Source: Echinarachnius parma (lineage: Eukaryota > Echinodermata > Echinoidea > Clypeasteroida > Echinarachniidae). Taken from it: a stretch of DNA of 64,000 nucleotides. The notes under the pieces are model-generated. The model was not told the DNA's origin, did not search any database, and worked only from the letters and a program-made list of their open reading frames with translations. The position numbers were made by a program, and so were the translations under genes. Below, piece by piece: positions 31,281-44,082 of the stretch (the stretch's first letter is position 1; each line of letters opens with the position of its first letter). The stretch covers positions 1 to 64,000 of the forward strand of contig JBAMJV010009072.1 of the NCBI GenBank assembly GCA_037951105.1. Reading direction: 5' to 3'.

Positions 31281-32115
31281 GGCACACGCTGACAAGCTTT
31301 TCCATATAAGATATGGCTCAGTGTTATTATTTGATGAGGTGTGTTTCTATGTTGGGTGAGAGGTATTTTGAATGGGATTGTTGTCGTTTTTTGTATGCAT
31401 GGAACAGACGTTTATTTCTCTGCGCTACAGCGTATAGCAGAGAAATTATGTTTGTAACAGGCAGGTCGTTAAAACGACAGCTTTGTATGGAAGCCAGTGG
31501 AGCGAATCCGTTGATTCGCGCGGGCTTTTTTGAATAGGTTCGGTATGTGGCCGAGGAGGGTGACATAGGCATGTATTGGAAGGGGTAGTCATTCTACGTT
31601 TGTCAGTCAGATCGTTAACACATACTTATTGTTGATGATGTCATTAATAATAATGATAATAATGATGATAGTATAGATGTTTTGGTTTTTGAGGGTTGGA
31701 ATGTTTTATAAGGAAGTACACCAATTTTGTGTGGGTTAGCGTTAGGTTTTCCAGAGTTTTTCTCTTATTAGTTTTTATCTCTGGTTTTTCACCCTATGCT
31801 AATCAGGCACGGTATTATCATTATTATCATTATTATCTTCGTTGTAAGAAATTATGTGCTTGTATGCACTGGTTATATATGCTTAAGATATAAACGTCTT
31901 TGTGTACGTATGATTATGATGTTGGTTATGTGAAATTGGTGTTATTTTGTAATAAAAATGTCGGTCTCTGTACTGGGCTCGCTGCGCAGGCACACGCTGA
32001 CAAGCTTTTCCATATAAGATATGGCTCAGTGTTATTATTTGATGAGGTGTGTTTCTATGTTGGGTGAGAGGTATTTTGAATGGGATTGTTGTCGTTTTTG
32101 TATGCATGGAACAGA
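31281..32115 (+). repeat. Direct repeats (127-129 bp) at the DIRS 3' end
   Basis: 31,281-31,409 and 31,989-32,115 are nearly identical ('GGCACACGCTGACAAGCTTT' to 'GTATGCATGGAACAGAC'), 708 bp apart. The second copy ends exactly where GAT-block copy 3 begins. Between them are a hairpin ATTTCTCTGCGCTA..TAGCAGAGAAAT (about 31,409-31,446) and GCGAATCCGTTGATTCGC (about 31,502). Split direct repeats are known at the 3' side of PAT/Ngaro-type YR retroelements, so these may be terminal repeats. A simple local duplication is the alternative. Confidence 0.65.
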
Positions 32116-32116
32116 C

Positions 32117-32754
32117 TAATAAAGATGTTACCTTTCATTTATAAGAATATTATTTTTAGGTGGTGGTACCATTTTACTTGGATCACTTTAAAGCATAATC
32201 GGGCAAGAAACAAGACAACTGTGGCTCTTTGAAGATGTCCATTTATTCCTATGGGGAACTCAAATTGGCAACGCACTCTGATAAGTTTGTGGACTACTTC
32301 CAATATTTGTTTTGTACACAATATTCACACTTTCCATTCCCCAAATCATGATTATGTTGTGTATAAATGTATTCTACAAAATTATGTTGAGCTCAAGCGA
32401 GGAGTAAACATATATTTTGAGAATTGGAATTTTGTGTACAAAACATACGGGGAGTAGGCCACAACTTTGCTAGTGTGTGTTGCCAATTTTTCCAAGATAC
32501 ATAGTTTTCTTCTTTCTTAACCGATTGTGCTCAAATTTTCAAGGACTATTCATCATATTTAGTGTCTAATAGTGCATGCAACAATTTGTCCGGATTGCAT
32601 TGTCCTTTAATGTTATGCAGGACCCGCTCGTAGAGTAGTGTTCGTCAATGCAGTGGCTGCCCTTATTACTATTATTATGAAGACGATGATGATGATGATG
32701 ACGATCATGATGGTGATGATGACGATGATGATGGTGATGATGATGATGATGATT

Positions 32755-32790
<36 letters not shown>

Positions 32791-33460
32791 CAGATGATGA
32801 TGATGATAATGATGACGATGATGATGATGATAATGACGATGATGATGATGCAGATGATGATGATGCAGATGATGATGATGACGATGATAATGATGATGAT
32901 AATGATGATGATGATGATGATGATGATGATTATTATCATTATTATTAGTAGTATTATTGTTATTATTTATTATCATTATTATGTTTATTATTAATATTAT
33001 ATGTTTTCCCGCTCAATTTGAAACTTTTTTCAATCGAATTAATTTAGGTTCATTCAAATTCACGCATTGCCGCGTAATCGTTGGTATCGGTCTTTCAAAT
33101 TCCGAATAAGTGCAAGCGAATTCATGCATACGCACGCATAAGCTTTCGTTAATAGACACAGGAGTTCATTTGTAGGCACTCGAATTCGCGAATGTGCAGC
33201 CAAATGTCAACTCGGTGCCCTTTCACGAATTCGAATGGGCGAAGAGGCGCCAGCGTAAACTACATGCCAATTTGAATGACCATTGACGAAAAGGCATGCT
33301 CTTTGTGAAAATTCACTTGCTCCGACGTGATTTTGAACGACTATTCGAATGCTGTTTGGACACGGCGATCACAAATCGCGTGAATTCGTTTGCTCCTATT
33401 ATCAATTTGACTGACACAATCGCGAAATCGAGCGGGAAAACCTATATTATTATCAATATC

Positions 33461-33491
<31 letters not shown>

Positions 33492-33966
33492 GTATCATTA
33501 TTAGTATTGTTATTAGTATTATTATTAGTAGTATTATTAGTATTATTATTATCTTCATTATTATAACATCCCAGGAACGCGAGATTCAAATGTGATTATG
33601 ATGTGATCGATCAGACACATTTATGTGATCGATCAACCCATAATAACGATTGATCTTATGATTATAATGGCAGAAGTAGAACATAGATATTGTAAATTTC
33701 CTTATCTACCCTCTTTATTGATGGAAACTAATATTTAAATAAATAAATAAATAAATAACAACGTTTTGCATGATTATATTGATTATGATTATAATGATCA
33801 TAAATATTTCCTTGAACAAAGTATATGTTTGTAAAAGAGTAACCATTTTTGTTTAGTTACGATAATGTGATATATATTTTCTGAGACACTCATCCGGCGT
33901 GTTAAGTGTACGTGCTCGTATGCATGGAATTTTGACGGGTAATGTATTATTGTGTACGCTACCTCT
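32117..33966. repeat. GAT-microsatellite block, copy 3
   Basis: Starts inside MITE-B ('AATAAAGATGTTACCTTTCA'). It has one (GAT)n array (about 32,671-32,930) followed by an ATT array to about 33,000, a longer GAATTCG-rich segment (33,005-33,440), an ATT array, and family D (33,567-33,962). It ends at a TTAA (33,966-33,969). The extra 33,005-33,190 sequence, absent from copies 1, 2 and 4, matches 15,900-16,060. Confidence 0.75.
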
Positions 33967-35345
33967 TAAAGGAAACCAAAATGATAGCATTTCATATGTA
34001 CTACTTCGTTCGCAACACCGAGAAGTTTAATTTGATATATAAATCATAAGAAATGGCCCACCGATTAGCCCACACCAATCACTCAAAGAGACAGAACAAT
34101 TTTGTTTTTGCGGCGTCCCGTACGAACATGGAAGTGGCCATGTTTACATTTTCTGTGCAGTCCCCAGCAAAGATATGACGTTTTCTTGGACCTAAGCACC
34201 AAAATTACATTCATGATCATGTTAAAAGAAGAGACAATTTTGTCTTTGTAGAATCACAGGTCAAATAAAAAAGTATATATGTATAAAGAAAATATATTAA
34301 CCAACGACCATTTCAGAGGGGGCAGTGTGGAAATATGACTAAATATGGTTACTTAGCCAGTATACCTATAGCTTTTTGACGGAATTGTCAGAGGCTGCCA
34401 TGGTAACAATTGTGTTGGCGTAAGCAGAGACGTGCACACTGTTGTATAAGTACTTGCGGCGAGCACGTTCGATTTTCTCTAACACGCCTCCAGCTACCGA
34501 TGCGTACCAAACATTCCTTTTCTTTGATTTGGGAAGGGGTGTTATACCTCTTTGCTGTACAAAACAAAGGCTTGCAGAGTGAATGAAATGTGTAGGCACG
34601 TATTTCTATGGTTACCAGGTGACCGCTTTAAGAAATGAATTTACCCCACTATTTCACCTAAACAATTGAGCTGTAGTATCAAGATTGCATTGTTCTCGGT
34701 CTAAGGCCAATTTAGTTGCTTATACAGTGATTCATATCAGAATAATAAATGATCGTAGTCTAGATTATGCTTCGCTAGGGTGGAAATAAATGCATGACTT
34801 CTTGTAACAGTATTATCGATATATATCATGATATTTCGAAGTACAACTATTGAATTAAAAGTAGCAAACATATTACAGTTTTGGAGGATTGCGAACGCGT
34901 ACGCGCTCGTTGATATCATACAATTCGAATGTCGTATGAACACCCTCGTTCTGACTAGAAAATAATATACTATCATACTTCACATATAATCAGAGTAGAA
35001 ACAAATAAAAGATATACTAAATAATTAGATTTAAAAAAATAAGCTATCAGCAGTGCAATGTTTTTTTTGTTCGCTCCGATTTTTCATAAAAATAAGTTAT
35101 CAAACTAATAGTTAAATCGCCTTTGGCTAGACCAATAAGCGTCAGTCCATGACAACGTCACGTTTGGGCGGAAAACAAAAATCATGGCGCCGCTCAGAGC
35201 ATCCATAAAGAGCCCGTGATAGCAAAATATAAACTATGCCCATTCCTCAACCGAATTCATGTTTCGGGTGATTCAGGGATATTCGAAATGTGTGAATATA
35301 GGTCTTATTACACAGATTGCTTTGTGTTATGCGTTTTGGTCCGCT
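33967..35345. other. Unrecognised DNA between repeats
   Basis: No supported gene or named repeat. Minus-strand frames of 67-79 codons near 34,366-35,511 lack splice signals and family motifs. Confidence 0.45.
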
Positions 35346-35349
35346 TTAA

Positions 35350-35792
35350 AGGCATATATGCGTGGGTTATAATTAAAGGGTAGTCAGCAAATTCCAACTC
35401 GACTCCACCGTAATCTCTCGAGGTAAACTCAAGATATATGTTGGATCGATCGAAGAGAGGTGCTTCGAAATATCTGAACAAAGGCCTTATGAAATTGCAT
35501 GCAGCAAACAAATTTCTCAGCTATCACCTAGCAATCAAACGACGGCACTTTGAAGTCGGTTGCGGTTAAGCGTGTTACGTGATATTTTCGCTCGTAAACA
35601 TCTCTGATGGATCTCCATTCGACTAGTACAAACATTCCGAACGCGACTATTTTTAATGCATTTTTGACTCGGGTATTCGGAAGTGGGGAAGTTTGCGATC
35701 GCTACTTATAACTGAGCCAATGGGGATTACGTACCGTGCGTAAAAGTGCGCAAGATGGATCCACGCGTCTAATAACCCACGCATATATGCCT
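35350..35792. mobile_element. TTAA-flanked MITE (AGGCATATATGCGTGGG ends)
   Basis: TTAA (35,346-35,349), AGGCATATATGCGTGGGTTAT, then 400 bp, ATAACCCACGCATATATGCCT, TTAA (35,793-35,796). The termini are about 21-bp inverted repeats with no mismatch seen. The right TTAA is also the left TTAA of the MITE-A fragment at 35,797, where the segmental duplication begins. Confidence 0.85.
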
Positions 35793-35796
35793 TTAA

Positions 35797-36386
35797 AGTC
35801 ATACCTGTAAAGTGTCCAAATTCACGAAAATTACTTGGAGCTTCCTCGTTTCTCTTCTACCGTGTTGTTTAGCTTATGGTAAGAGAAGAATCAAATAGGG
35901 TTTGATTTTTTCAAATGTCCCTTTAGTATGAAGATAATTATCATTGAAGATCATTATTTCTAAAGCGTTAATCAACGCAATTGAGGACGCAGTGGACGCA
36001 GTGAGTGAGACCATGTTAGGTGCCGATTTATGTCGATTTCGACCTAGTCAATGCCAGTTTAACCGCACTCCTTGCCCGTAATACCATTCAGCGACCATGC
36101 CCATTCTCTCGGCACACGACTGAGTGCACACTAACAATAGTGCGCGATGCTCAACGATATGAACGGCGGTTCGTGCGATTCATCAAGCGCTGGCTCAATA
36201 AAAATTTACAAAAAAGAGAACCTGACATGGTGTCACTCACAGCGCCCTAAAACAAAAACTACACGACCAAATTGACTGTTCTTGGTATCGTTGTTCATTT
36301 GAAAAGACACTCTATCCGATGGACATAGTACATTTGTTACTTTATTTTGGGAAGTGCCCCGTTCCGTTTTTTTTGGGCCACCCTGT
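35797..36386. mobile_element. Chimera of MITE-A and mariner MITE (unit 2)
   Basis: Same junction as 11,946-12,535: MITE-A left half to 'AACGCAATTGA', then 'GGACGCAGTGGACGCAGTGA' and the mariner-MITE core and right arm to 'GGGCCACCCTG' (about 36,386). Here the left flank is an intact TTAA. Confidence 0.75.
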
Positions 36387-37053
36387 ATATTTTTTCTGGA
36401 AACATATTTTTGTAAACTTATTGATGGAATGGAATAATAAAAATGTTACCTTTCATTTATAAGAATATTATTTTTAGGTGGTGGTACCATTTTACTTGGA
36501 TCACTTTAAAGCATAATCGGGCAAGAAACAAGACAACTGTGGCTCTTTGAAGATGTCCATTTATTCCTATGGGGAACTCAAATTGGCAACGCACTCTGAT
36601 AAGTTTGTGGACTACTTCCAATATTTGTTTTGTACACAATATTCACACTTTCCATTCCCCCAAATCATGATTATGTTGTGTATAAATGTATTCTACAAAA
36701 TTATGTTGAGCTCAAGCGAGGAGTAAACATATATTTTGAGAATTGGAATTTTGTGTACAAAACATACGGGGAGTAGGCCACAACTTTGCTAGTGTGTGTT
36801 GCCAATTTTTCCAAGATACATAGTTTTCTTCTTTCTTAACCGATTGTGCTCAAATTTTCAAGGACTATTCATGATATTTAGTGTCTAATAGTGCATGCAA
36901 CAATTTGTCCGGATTGCATTGTCCTTTAATGTTATGCAGGACCCGCTCGTAGAGTAGTGTTCGTCAATGCAGTGGCTGCCCTTATTACTATTATTATGAT
37001 GACGATGATGATGATGATGACGATCATGATGGTGATGATGACGATGATGATGG

Positions 37054-37085
<32 letters not shown>

Positions 37086-37495
37086 CAGATGATGATGATG
37101 ATAATGATGACGATGATGATGATGATGATAATGACGATGATGATGATGCAGATGATGATGATGCAGATGATGATGATGACGATGATAATGATGATGATAA
37201 TGATGATGATGATGATGAATTCGCGAATGTGCAGCCAAATGTCAACTCGGTGCCCTTTCACGAATTCGAATGGGCGAAGAGGCGCCAGCGTAAACTACAT
37301 GCCAATTTGAATGACCATTGGCGAAAAGGCATGCTCTTTGTGAAAATTCACTTGCTCCGACGTGATTTTGAACGACTATTCGAATGCTGTTTGGACACGG
37401 CGATCACAAATCGCGTGAATTCGTTTGCTCCTATTATCAATTTGACTGACACAATCGCGAAATCGAGCGGGAAAACCTATATTATTATCAATATC

Positions 37496-37526
<31 letters not shown>

Positions 37527-37999
37527 GTATCATTATTAGTATTGTTATTAGTATTATTATTAGTAGTATTATTAGTATTATTATTATCTTCATTATTATA
37601 ACATCCCAGGAACGCGAGATTCAAATGTGATTATGATGTGATCGATCAGACACATTTATGTGATCGATCAACCCATAATAACGATTGATCTTATGATTAT
37701 AATGGCAGAAGTAGAACATAGATATTGTAAATTTCCTTATCTACCCTCTTTATTGATGGAAACTAATATTTAAATAAATAAATAAATAAATAACAACGTT
37801 TTGCATGATTATATTGATTATGATTATAATGATCATAAATATTTCCTTGAACAAAGTATATGTTTGTAAAAGAGTAACCATTTTTTTTAGTTACGATAAT
37901 GTGATAGATGTATTCTGAGACACTCATCCGTGTTAACTTTACATGCTCAAATGCATGAAATTTTGACGGGTAATGTATTATTGTGTACGCTGCCTCATA
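36387..37999. repeat. GAT-microsatellite block, copy 4 (unit 2)
   Basis: Single (GAT)n array (about 36,991-37,219, shorter than in copies 1 and 2), GAATTCG-rich segment, (ATT)n (37,480-37,600), family D (37,602-37,993). It lacks the 335-bp internal duplication of copy 2. Confidence 0.8.
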
Positions 38000-38545
38000 A
38001 GTCATACCTGTAAAGTGTCCAAATCCACGAAAATTACTTGGAGCTTCCTCGTTTCTCTTCTACCGTGTTGTTTAGCTTATGGTAAGAGAAGAATCAAATA
38101 GGGTTTAATTTTTTCAAATGTCCCTTTAGTATGAAGATAATTGTCATTGAAAATCATTATTTCTAAAGCGTTAATCAACGCAATTGAAAAAAAAGTACAA
38201 TTGTCTTAGCTGAGAACGTCCGCATGCAGCACCCGTGAGAACATTCCGGAGAATGAACTTTGAGCCGAGCGAGTTAAAATTCCATGAATTATGTACTACG
38301 TGTGTAAAAATACACGGGTGCGAATATCTCAAATGGATCATTCATTACTGCGACAAAAGTATGGCAGACCATCAGTATTCGGTGATAAAATATGAACTCA
38401 ATATTCGTTTTTTCACTAGGTAAACAGTGTTCGTTTTCTTTCAAACTTTCACAAATCTTTCAATTGTATTTTACAATGATATTGATATAGGATTGAAGTC
38501 TCAAATGTCATTTTGTGCAATATCTGACACTTTACAGGTATCACT
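38000..38545. mobile_element. MITE-A, full length (unit 2)
   Basis: Counterpart of 14,507-15,052, same 546 bp length. Left flank CATA, right flank TTAA (38,546-38,549). Confidence 0.8.
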
Positions 38546-39397
38546 TTAAATCAAGGTAAAAGCCCTTCTCATGCAACCACATTCAGTACTTCCGGTTGGA
38601 TATAATGTAATCGAAATGGAACTAAGTTGGATAGGGAAAATTGTGTGAACATACGAGGTAATCATGTTTGACTGACCAAGAATGGTTAGTTTCAGATTTA
38701 AAATAGTAATATATGTTTTTCCGGCGAATTTCGTTATCTTTTCATTCGTCTGGATAAGCATGTTGTTCAATTTCGCCTAAATAAAGGGATAGTTGAGTTT
38801 TGGTAAAGAGAGTACAGTCTTGATCAAACTTAATTCTAGTAATCAAAACCTGCACCATTACATTACACACTTATTAGTGTTATTATTATTATTATTATTA
38901 TTGTTATTATTATCTTCATTATTATTATTATAGGTTTTCACGCTCGATTTTACACATTTTTCAATCGAATTCATTTAAGGACAATGAAACTATGGCGTTC
39001 GGCTACTTTTATCATGACTTGGCAATTTTGGCCTATTGGATCCTATGAAATCCCTCTGTGAACATACCAAAATTTTACTAATTGTTTTGGCGGCAAAAGA
39101 TGATGGGAGCGGCCATGTTCGTGTAATTACCCGACATGCTTCGCAAATTCTGACGTATGTGCGGATGGCCGAACAAAAAGATAGAAAAGCTTTTCGCTGA
39201 TTTGCAAACTCATCAAAGCGTCTACAAGTATTCAAACAATGGTTTGAATTGGTGTTATTGAATTGAGTTAAGTGCAGGAATGCATCATTGTTCGATCACA
39301 GTGGTGTAAGTCCGTACAGAAAGCAGAAATCTGAGTCGGGGTAATGTTATTCGAAATAAACAAGCATATTACGAAGTGTAAAGTAGGATAAACTCTT

Positions 39398-40197
39398 TTC
39401 TAAAGTTGCATTGGACTTAAGGGTCATTCAAATTCACGCATTACAGCGTAATCGTTGGTATCGGTCTTTCAAATTCCAGATAAGTGCAAGCGAATTCATG
39501 CATACGCATGAGCTTTCGTGAATAGACATATGAGTTCATTTATGTGCCCTCGAATTCGCGAATGTGCAGCCAATTGTCAACTTGGTGCATACAAATTAAT
39601 GCGTCATGCCCTTTCGCGAATTCGAATGACCGAAGAGGCGCCAGCGTAAACTATATGCCAATTTGAATGACCATTGATGAAAATGTATGCTCTTAATGCA
39701 AATTCACTTGCACCGACGAGATTTAGAACGACTGTTTGCGAATTCGAATGCTGCTTTGACACGGCGATCGCAAATCGCGCGAATTCGTTTGAATGACACA
39801 ATCGCGAAATTGAGCGGGAAAACCTATATTATAACATTCCGGGAAAGACGAGTATTCAAATGTGATCGATCAGACATATTTAAAAACAATCAATAACAAG
39901 CAACCTTATCATTCTAATGACAGAAGTAGAACAGAAATATCGTACATTTCCTTATCTACCCTCTTAATTGATAAAAATCGATATTTAAATGAATGAATCA
40001 TTACAATTGTATTCATCATTTTATTGATCATGAACTTTTCCTTGAACAATGTGTAAATATGTAAACAGTAACCACCATTTTTGTTAAACAATGTAATATA
40101 TAGATTCTGAGTCAGTCTTTCATAGTGAAATCTTGCTGAAATCTGATGAATCAGATTGAATTTTGGCGGGTAACGCATTATTTTGTACGCTACCCTA
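39398..40197. mobile_element. GAATTCG-rich element with family D terminus (unit 2)
   Basis: Counterpart of 15,900-16,700. The family D part is 39,838-40,197. Confidence 0.6.
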
Positions 40198-40279
40198 AAA
40201 ACCGGTGTAGAACCCATCGATGGCAGAACCCCATTTTTATATGATCACATTCAGTACGTTTGCAGAGATTTATGGAGGT

Positions 40280-41049
40280 AAGTTGAATAGGGAAATGATG
40301 TGTGGACATGCGAGGTAACCATTCATGGTTGACTGAGCAAGAATGGAATAGTTCAAGAGTCAAAATAGTAATATAGGTTTTCCCGACCAATTTCGCAAAA
40401 TCTTTAATTCGTTTTGATGAGCGTGTCGTTCAATTTCGCGACATTAAAGGGATAGTTGAGTTTTGGTAAAGAGAGTACAGGTTTGGTCAAACTTAATTTA
40501 AGTAACCAAAACCTGCATCATAACACTGGCAAACTCGAGGGCACTCATCGGTTTCAACCGTTTTAAATAAAATATTGCGCATGTTATGTTTTGTTGAAAT
40601 AGTGGTTAGATATAAAGAGAGATAATCGCCAACTATAGGTTTTTCCGCTCAATTTCGCGATTGTGACATTCAAATTGATATCAGGAGCAAACGAATTCGC
40701 GCGATTTACGATCGCCGTGTCAAAGCAGCATTCGAATTCGTAAATAGTTGTTCAAAATCACGTAGGAGCAAGTGAATTCGCACAAAGAGCATACCTTTTC
40801 ATCAATGGTCATTCAAAATGGCATGTAGTTTACGCTGGCGCTACTGCACATTCGCGAATTTCGAGGCCCATAAACAAACTATTGTGTCTATTCATGAAAG
40901 CTTATGCGTATGCATGAATTCATTTGCACTTATTCGGAATTTGAAAGACCGATACCAACGATTACGCGGCAATGCGTGAATTTGAATGACCCTTAATGAA
41001 TTCGATTGAAAAAAGTGTCAAATTTAGCGGGAAAACCTATATTATTATT

Positions 41050-41094
<45 letters not shown>

Positions 41095-41611
41095 TTGATG
41101 ACGATGACGATGATGATTGTTATTACTATAAAAAATTATTATTATCATTATTTAATATTATTATTATTATTATCTTCATTATTATTATTATTATAACATC
41201 ACGGGAAAGACGAGTACACTATTCAAATGTGATTGTGATTTGATCGATCAGACACATTTACGTGATCGATCAACCCTTAATAACGATCGATCTTATCATT
41301 ATAATGACAGACGTAGAACATAAATATCGTACATTTCCATATCTACCCTCTTAATCGTTGGAAATTTATATTCAAGTAAATAAATTATTACAATTTTATG
41401 CATGATTATATGAGTTAAATACTCATTTACGAATAAATTGATCATAAACTTTTCTTTGAACAAAGTATAAGAATGTAATAGAGTAACCATAATTTGTTTA
41501 AAGATAATGTAATATAAAAATTCTGATTCACTCTATAATCGATTATTAGTAATGCATGCATGGAAATGCATGAATTTTGGCGGGTAACGCGCGCAATATA
41601 TGTGTACGCTA
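40280..41611. mobile_element. Family E/C, inverted GAATTCG segment, (GAT)n, family D (unit 2)
   Basis: Counterpart of 16,785-18,118. 40,280-40,345 reads 'GGGAAATGATGTGTGGACAT' and 'GAATGGAATAGTTCAAGAGT', closer to the copy at 7980 than to unit 1. That is a local exchange or independent change. The (GAT)n array (about 41,047-41,095) is shorter than in unit 1. Confidence 0.6.
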
Positions 41612-42012
41612 ACAAGTGCAAAAAGTGATGAGTGATTAATAAAAAATGTGTATTGGTGTGATCTGATATGTACGTACTCAAAGTAATGTGTGAAAATCAT
41701 TCACGTTAATTGGGTGATTTTGGGCCGAGAAATAAGCAAAAATGCAAAGTGATATTCACTAACTCATTGCACTTACTTTGTACATGGCTTAAATTATCCC
41801 GTAGACAAATGAACACTTCAATCGTAAATATCTTTTGAACAAAATAGAAATTTGAAAAACCGATACCTGGCCCGTGAATATGACAAGGTATGAGAGAACC
41901 ATTATAGTTCCAAGTAATTTCTGAGGATTTGGACAAAATGGATTTGCAAGATTCAAGATGCATTGTTGTTTCTTAAAACACCTTATATAATTATTGTTTT
42001 CTTTTCGTTTAG

Positions 42013-42177
42013 CAACCAGCAGCGATCGTAAAGCAGCGTCAGGTCCAGCGCCTAGAAGTGCCCGGGGAGCCAACCCGACGGAAATCCTCGACTGATATAG
42101 AGACACAGCGCAAAGCCGCGGAGCTACATCTTGAACATGCAGCCGTCGTAGAGGGAAGCATTTACATCAGCTGTTCT
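42013..42177 (+). CDS. Candidate exon A' (unit 2), unknown gene
   Basis: Identical to exon A by eye, including the GTTTAG| acceptor and TTCT|GTGAGT donor. Upstream intron differences (for example GTTTTCTTTTCG against GTTGTCTTTTCG) lie outside the exon. Phase 0 at both ends. Confidence 0.5.
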
Positions 42178-43148
42178 GTGAGTATTGATCGTAGAGTCGT
42201 TTGTAATAAGTGATTATAATAATTATAGGCCTACAGAGGGTAAAACCTGTTTTATCGGCCACCTGCTAAAGCATCCAGCCTGCCTATAGCGGTCACCAGA
42301 AGTGTTCCCCTGCATATAAAAACGGTAGTGTGTAACCTGTCTATAGAGGTCACCTGTATACACTGGACAATTCGTTCGTTTCTCTTGGGTGAATATTATC
42401 CACATGTTTTACTGTATAATATGATAATGATATGATAATGTAATATAAATATATAAATAGCATGCAAAAGAATAATTATCATAAAATATTAGGAAAAGAA
42501 GATATACTAATATCGTCATTTTTCACAATATCATTATGCACCTTTATAGGCATTTATTCCAGCCCGGTTTGTGGTTCGTTTATTTTTTAAATGTAGCTAA
42601 ATCGGAGAACCCAAAATTCTAACAGATTCCCTTAAAACGTCAACATTTGTTGAAAATAGTTGAAAATGATTCAATGCTGAAACATTAACATTATGTTGTG
42701 AATGATGTGACTATACAATTCAATGCTAAAAAGAAGAACGTAATTTATTAAACATATCCTCGAAACATCTACATTATTTTGTTGAGAGTGTCAGTGGGTC
42801 CATGATTTTAGTTAATAACTATCGAATTTGTAATTTAAGTTTAAATTGAAAATATTTATACCACAAACTCCAGGCGGAAATTATATAATGCAGGAAATAT
42901 AATAAGTATAGGAACTTTCTTAGTTGAACAGGCTGTTTCGCCTTTTGAGGTAAGAACATAATACTGTATATACCCAGAGAGGGTTATGGTTAGGGTTAAT
43001 TTTATTCCAAAAGGACGAATTTTCTGTTGTGTCTACATGCAAGAAAATAGGTCTTCTTTTTGTTTTGCGTGTTTTTTTTGTTTTTTTTAAGAGGGACATA
43101 TTAATATTATCTGCATAAATATATAAAATTACCAACATCATAATACTT

Positions 43149-43239
43149 TCGGAAATAATATCGCTAGTGAGTGATATTCGTTTGTCTCGCAATGTATGGT
43201 ATGGAGACAAACGAATATCAATAGCGATATTATTTCCGA
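43149..43239. repeat. Strong stem-loop (unit 2)
   Basis: Same hairpin as 19,655-19,745, unchanged. Confidence 0.65.
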
Positions 43240-43369
43240 TACTATATCCGCAATGAGTAATATATTTAGCATAATACTTGTTTATGATGTATGCTCGTTT
43301 TGGAACTAATGCAACATTATGTTTTGTGTCTTATTTATTCCCCACAAATCTATATGCTTCAATCCATAG

Positions 43370-43452
43370 ATAAATGACATGGACACCTTTGCATTGATTA
43401 GTACAGAGCGTCTACGAAGCGGTGTACCAATGGAAACCGCCAAATTACACGG
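43370..43452 (+). CDS. Candidate exon B' (unit 2), unknown gene
   Basis: Identical to exon B with the same alternative longer form (to 43,498). Confidence 0.38.
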
Positions 43453-43546
43453 GTATATTTGTTATCATGATTATTCATTTAATGCCCATCCCATTAAGGT
43501 ATTGATTTTTGTATTGTTGTGTTTATCATGTTAACTGGGGATTTAA

Positions 43547-44082
43547 AGGGGTAGTACAGTTTTGGCAAGGCTGAGCTTTAGTAACCAAAACCTGCACAAT
43601 AACACTAGAAACTTATAGTTATAACTCCACCATGCTCGAAAAGTATAGAAATTACAAACGACTAATTAAAAAGCCTGTTATCATTCAAAAAGAGCCATTC
43701 AAATACAAGAGGGCGCTCTCTAAACAAAGAGCATTGGTTTCAACCATTTTGCATACAGAATTATACACGTGATGTTTTGTTGAAATAATGATTAGATAGA
43801 GAGATCATCAACAACTATTTAAAAACTTCTTTTTAACATTTTTGAAAAAGTGTAGACATTTTAATTTTTTTTTTTAATCATCGAATAAATCTGGGCCCCA
43901 GATTTATTCCGATCAGATATATTTATTGATATTTCAGCCGTTTCTGAACCGGTTTTGATCAAATAAATTTTATTCTGCCATTAAAATTGTATGCTCTTTC
44001 AAATTTAACACTCAGTTTTTCATTAGCTCACAACAAAACATATTTCGTGCAGCGCCCTCTATACCAAAACTGAACTACCCCT
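43547..44082. mobile_element. MITE-C, full length, TTAA on both sides (unit 2)
   Basis: Counterpart of 20,053-20,591; the central T run is shorter. TTAA at 43,543-43,546 and 44,083-44,086. Confidence 0.85.
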
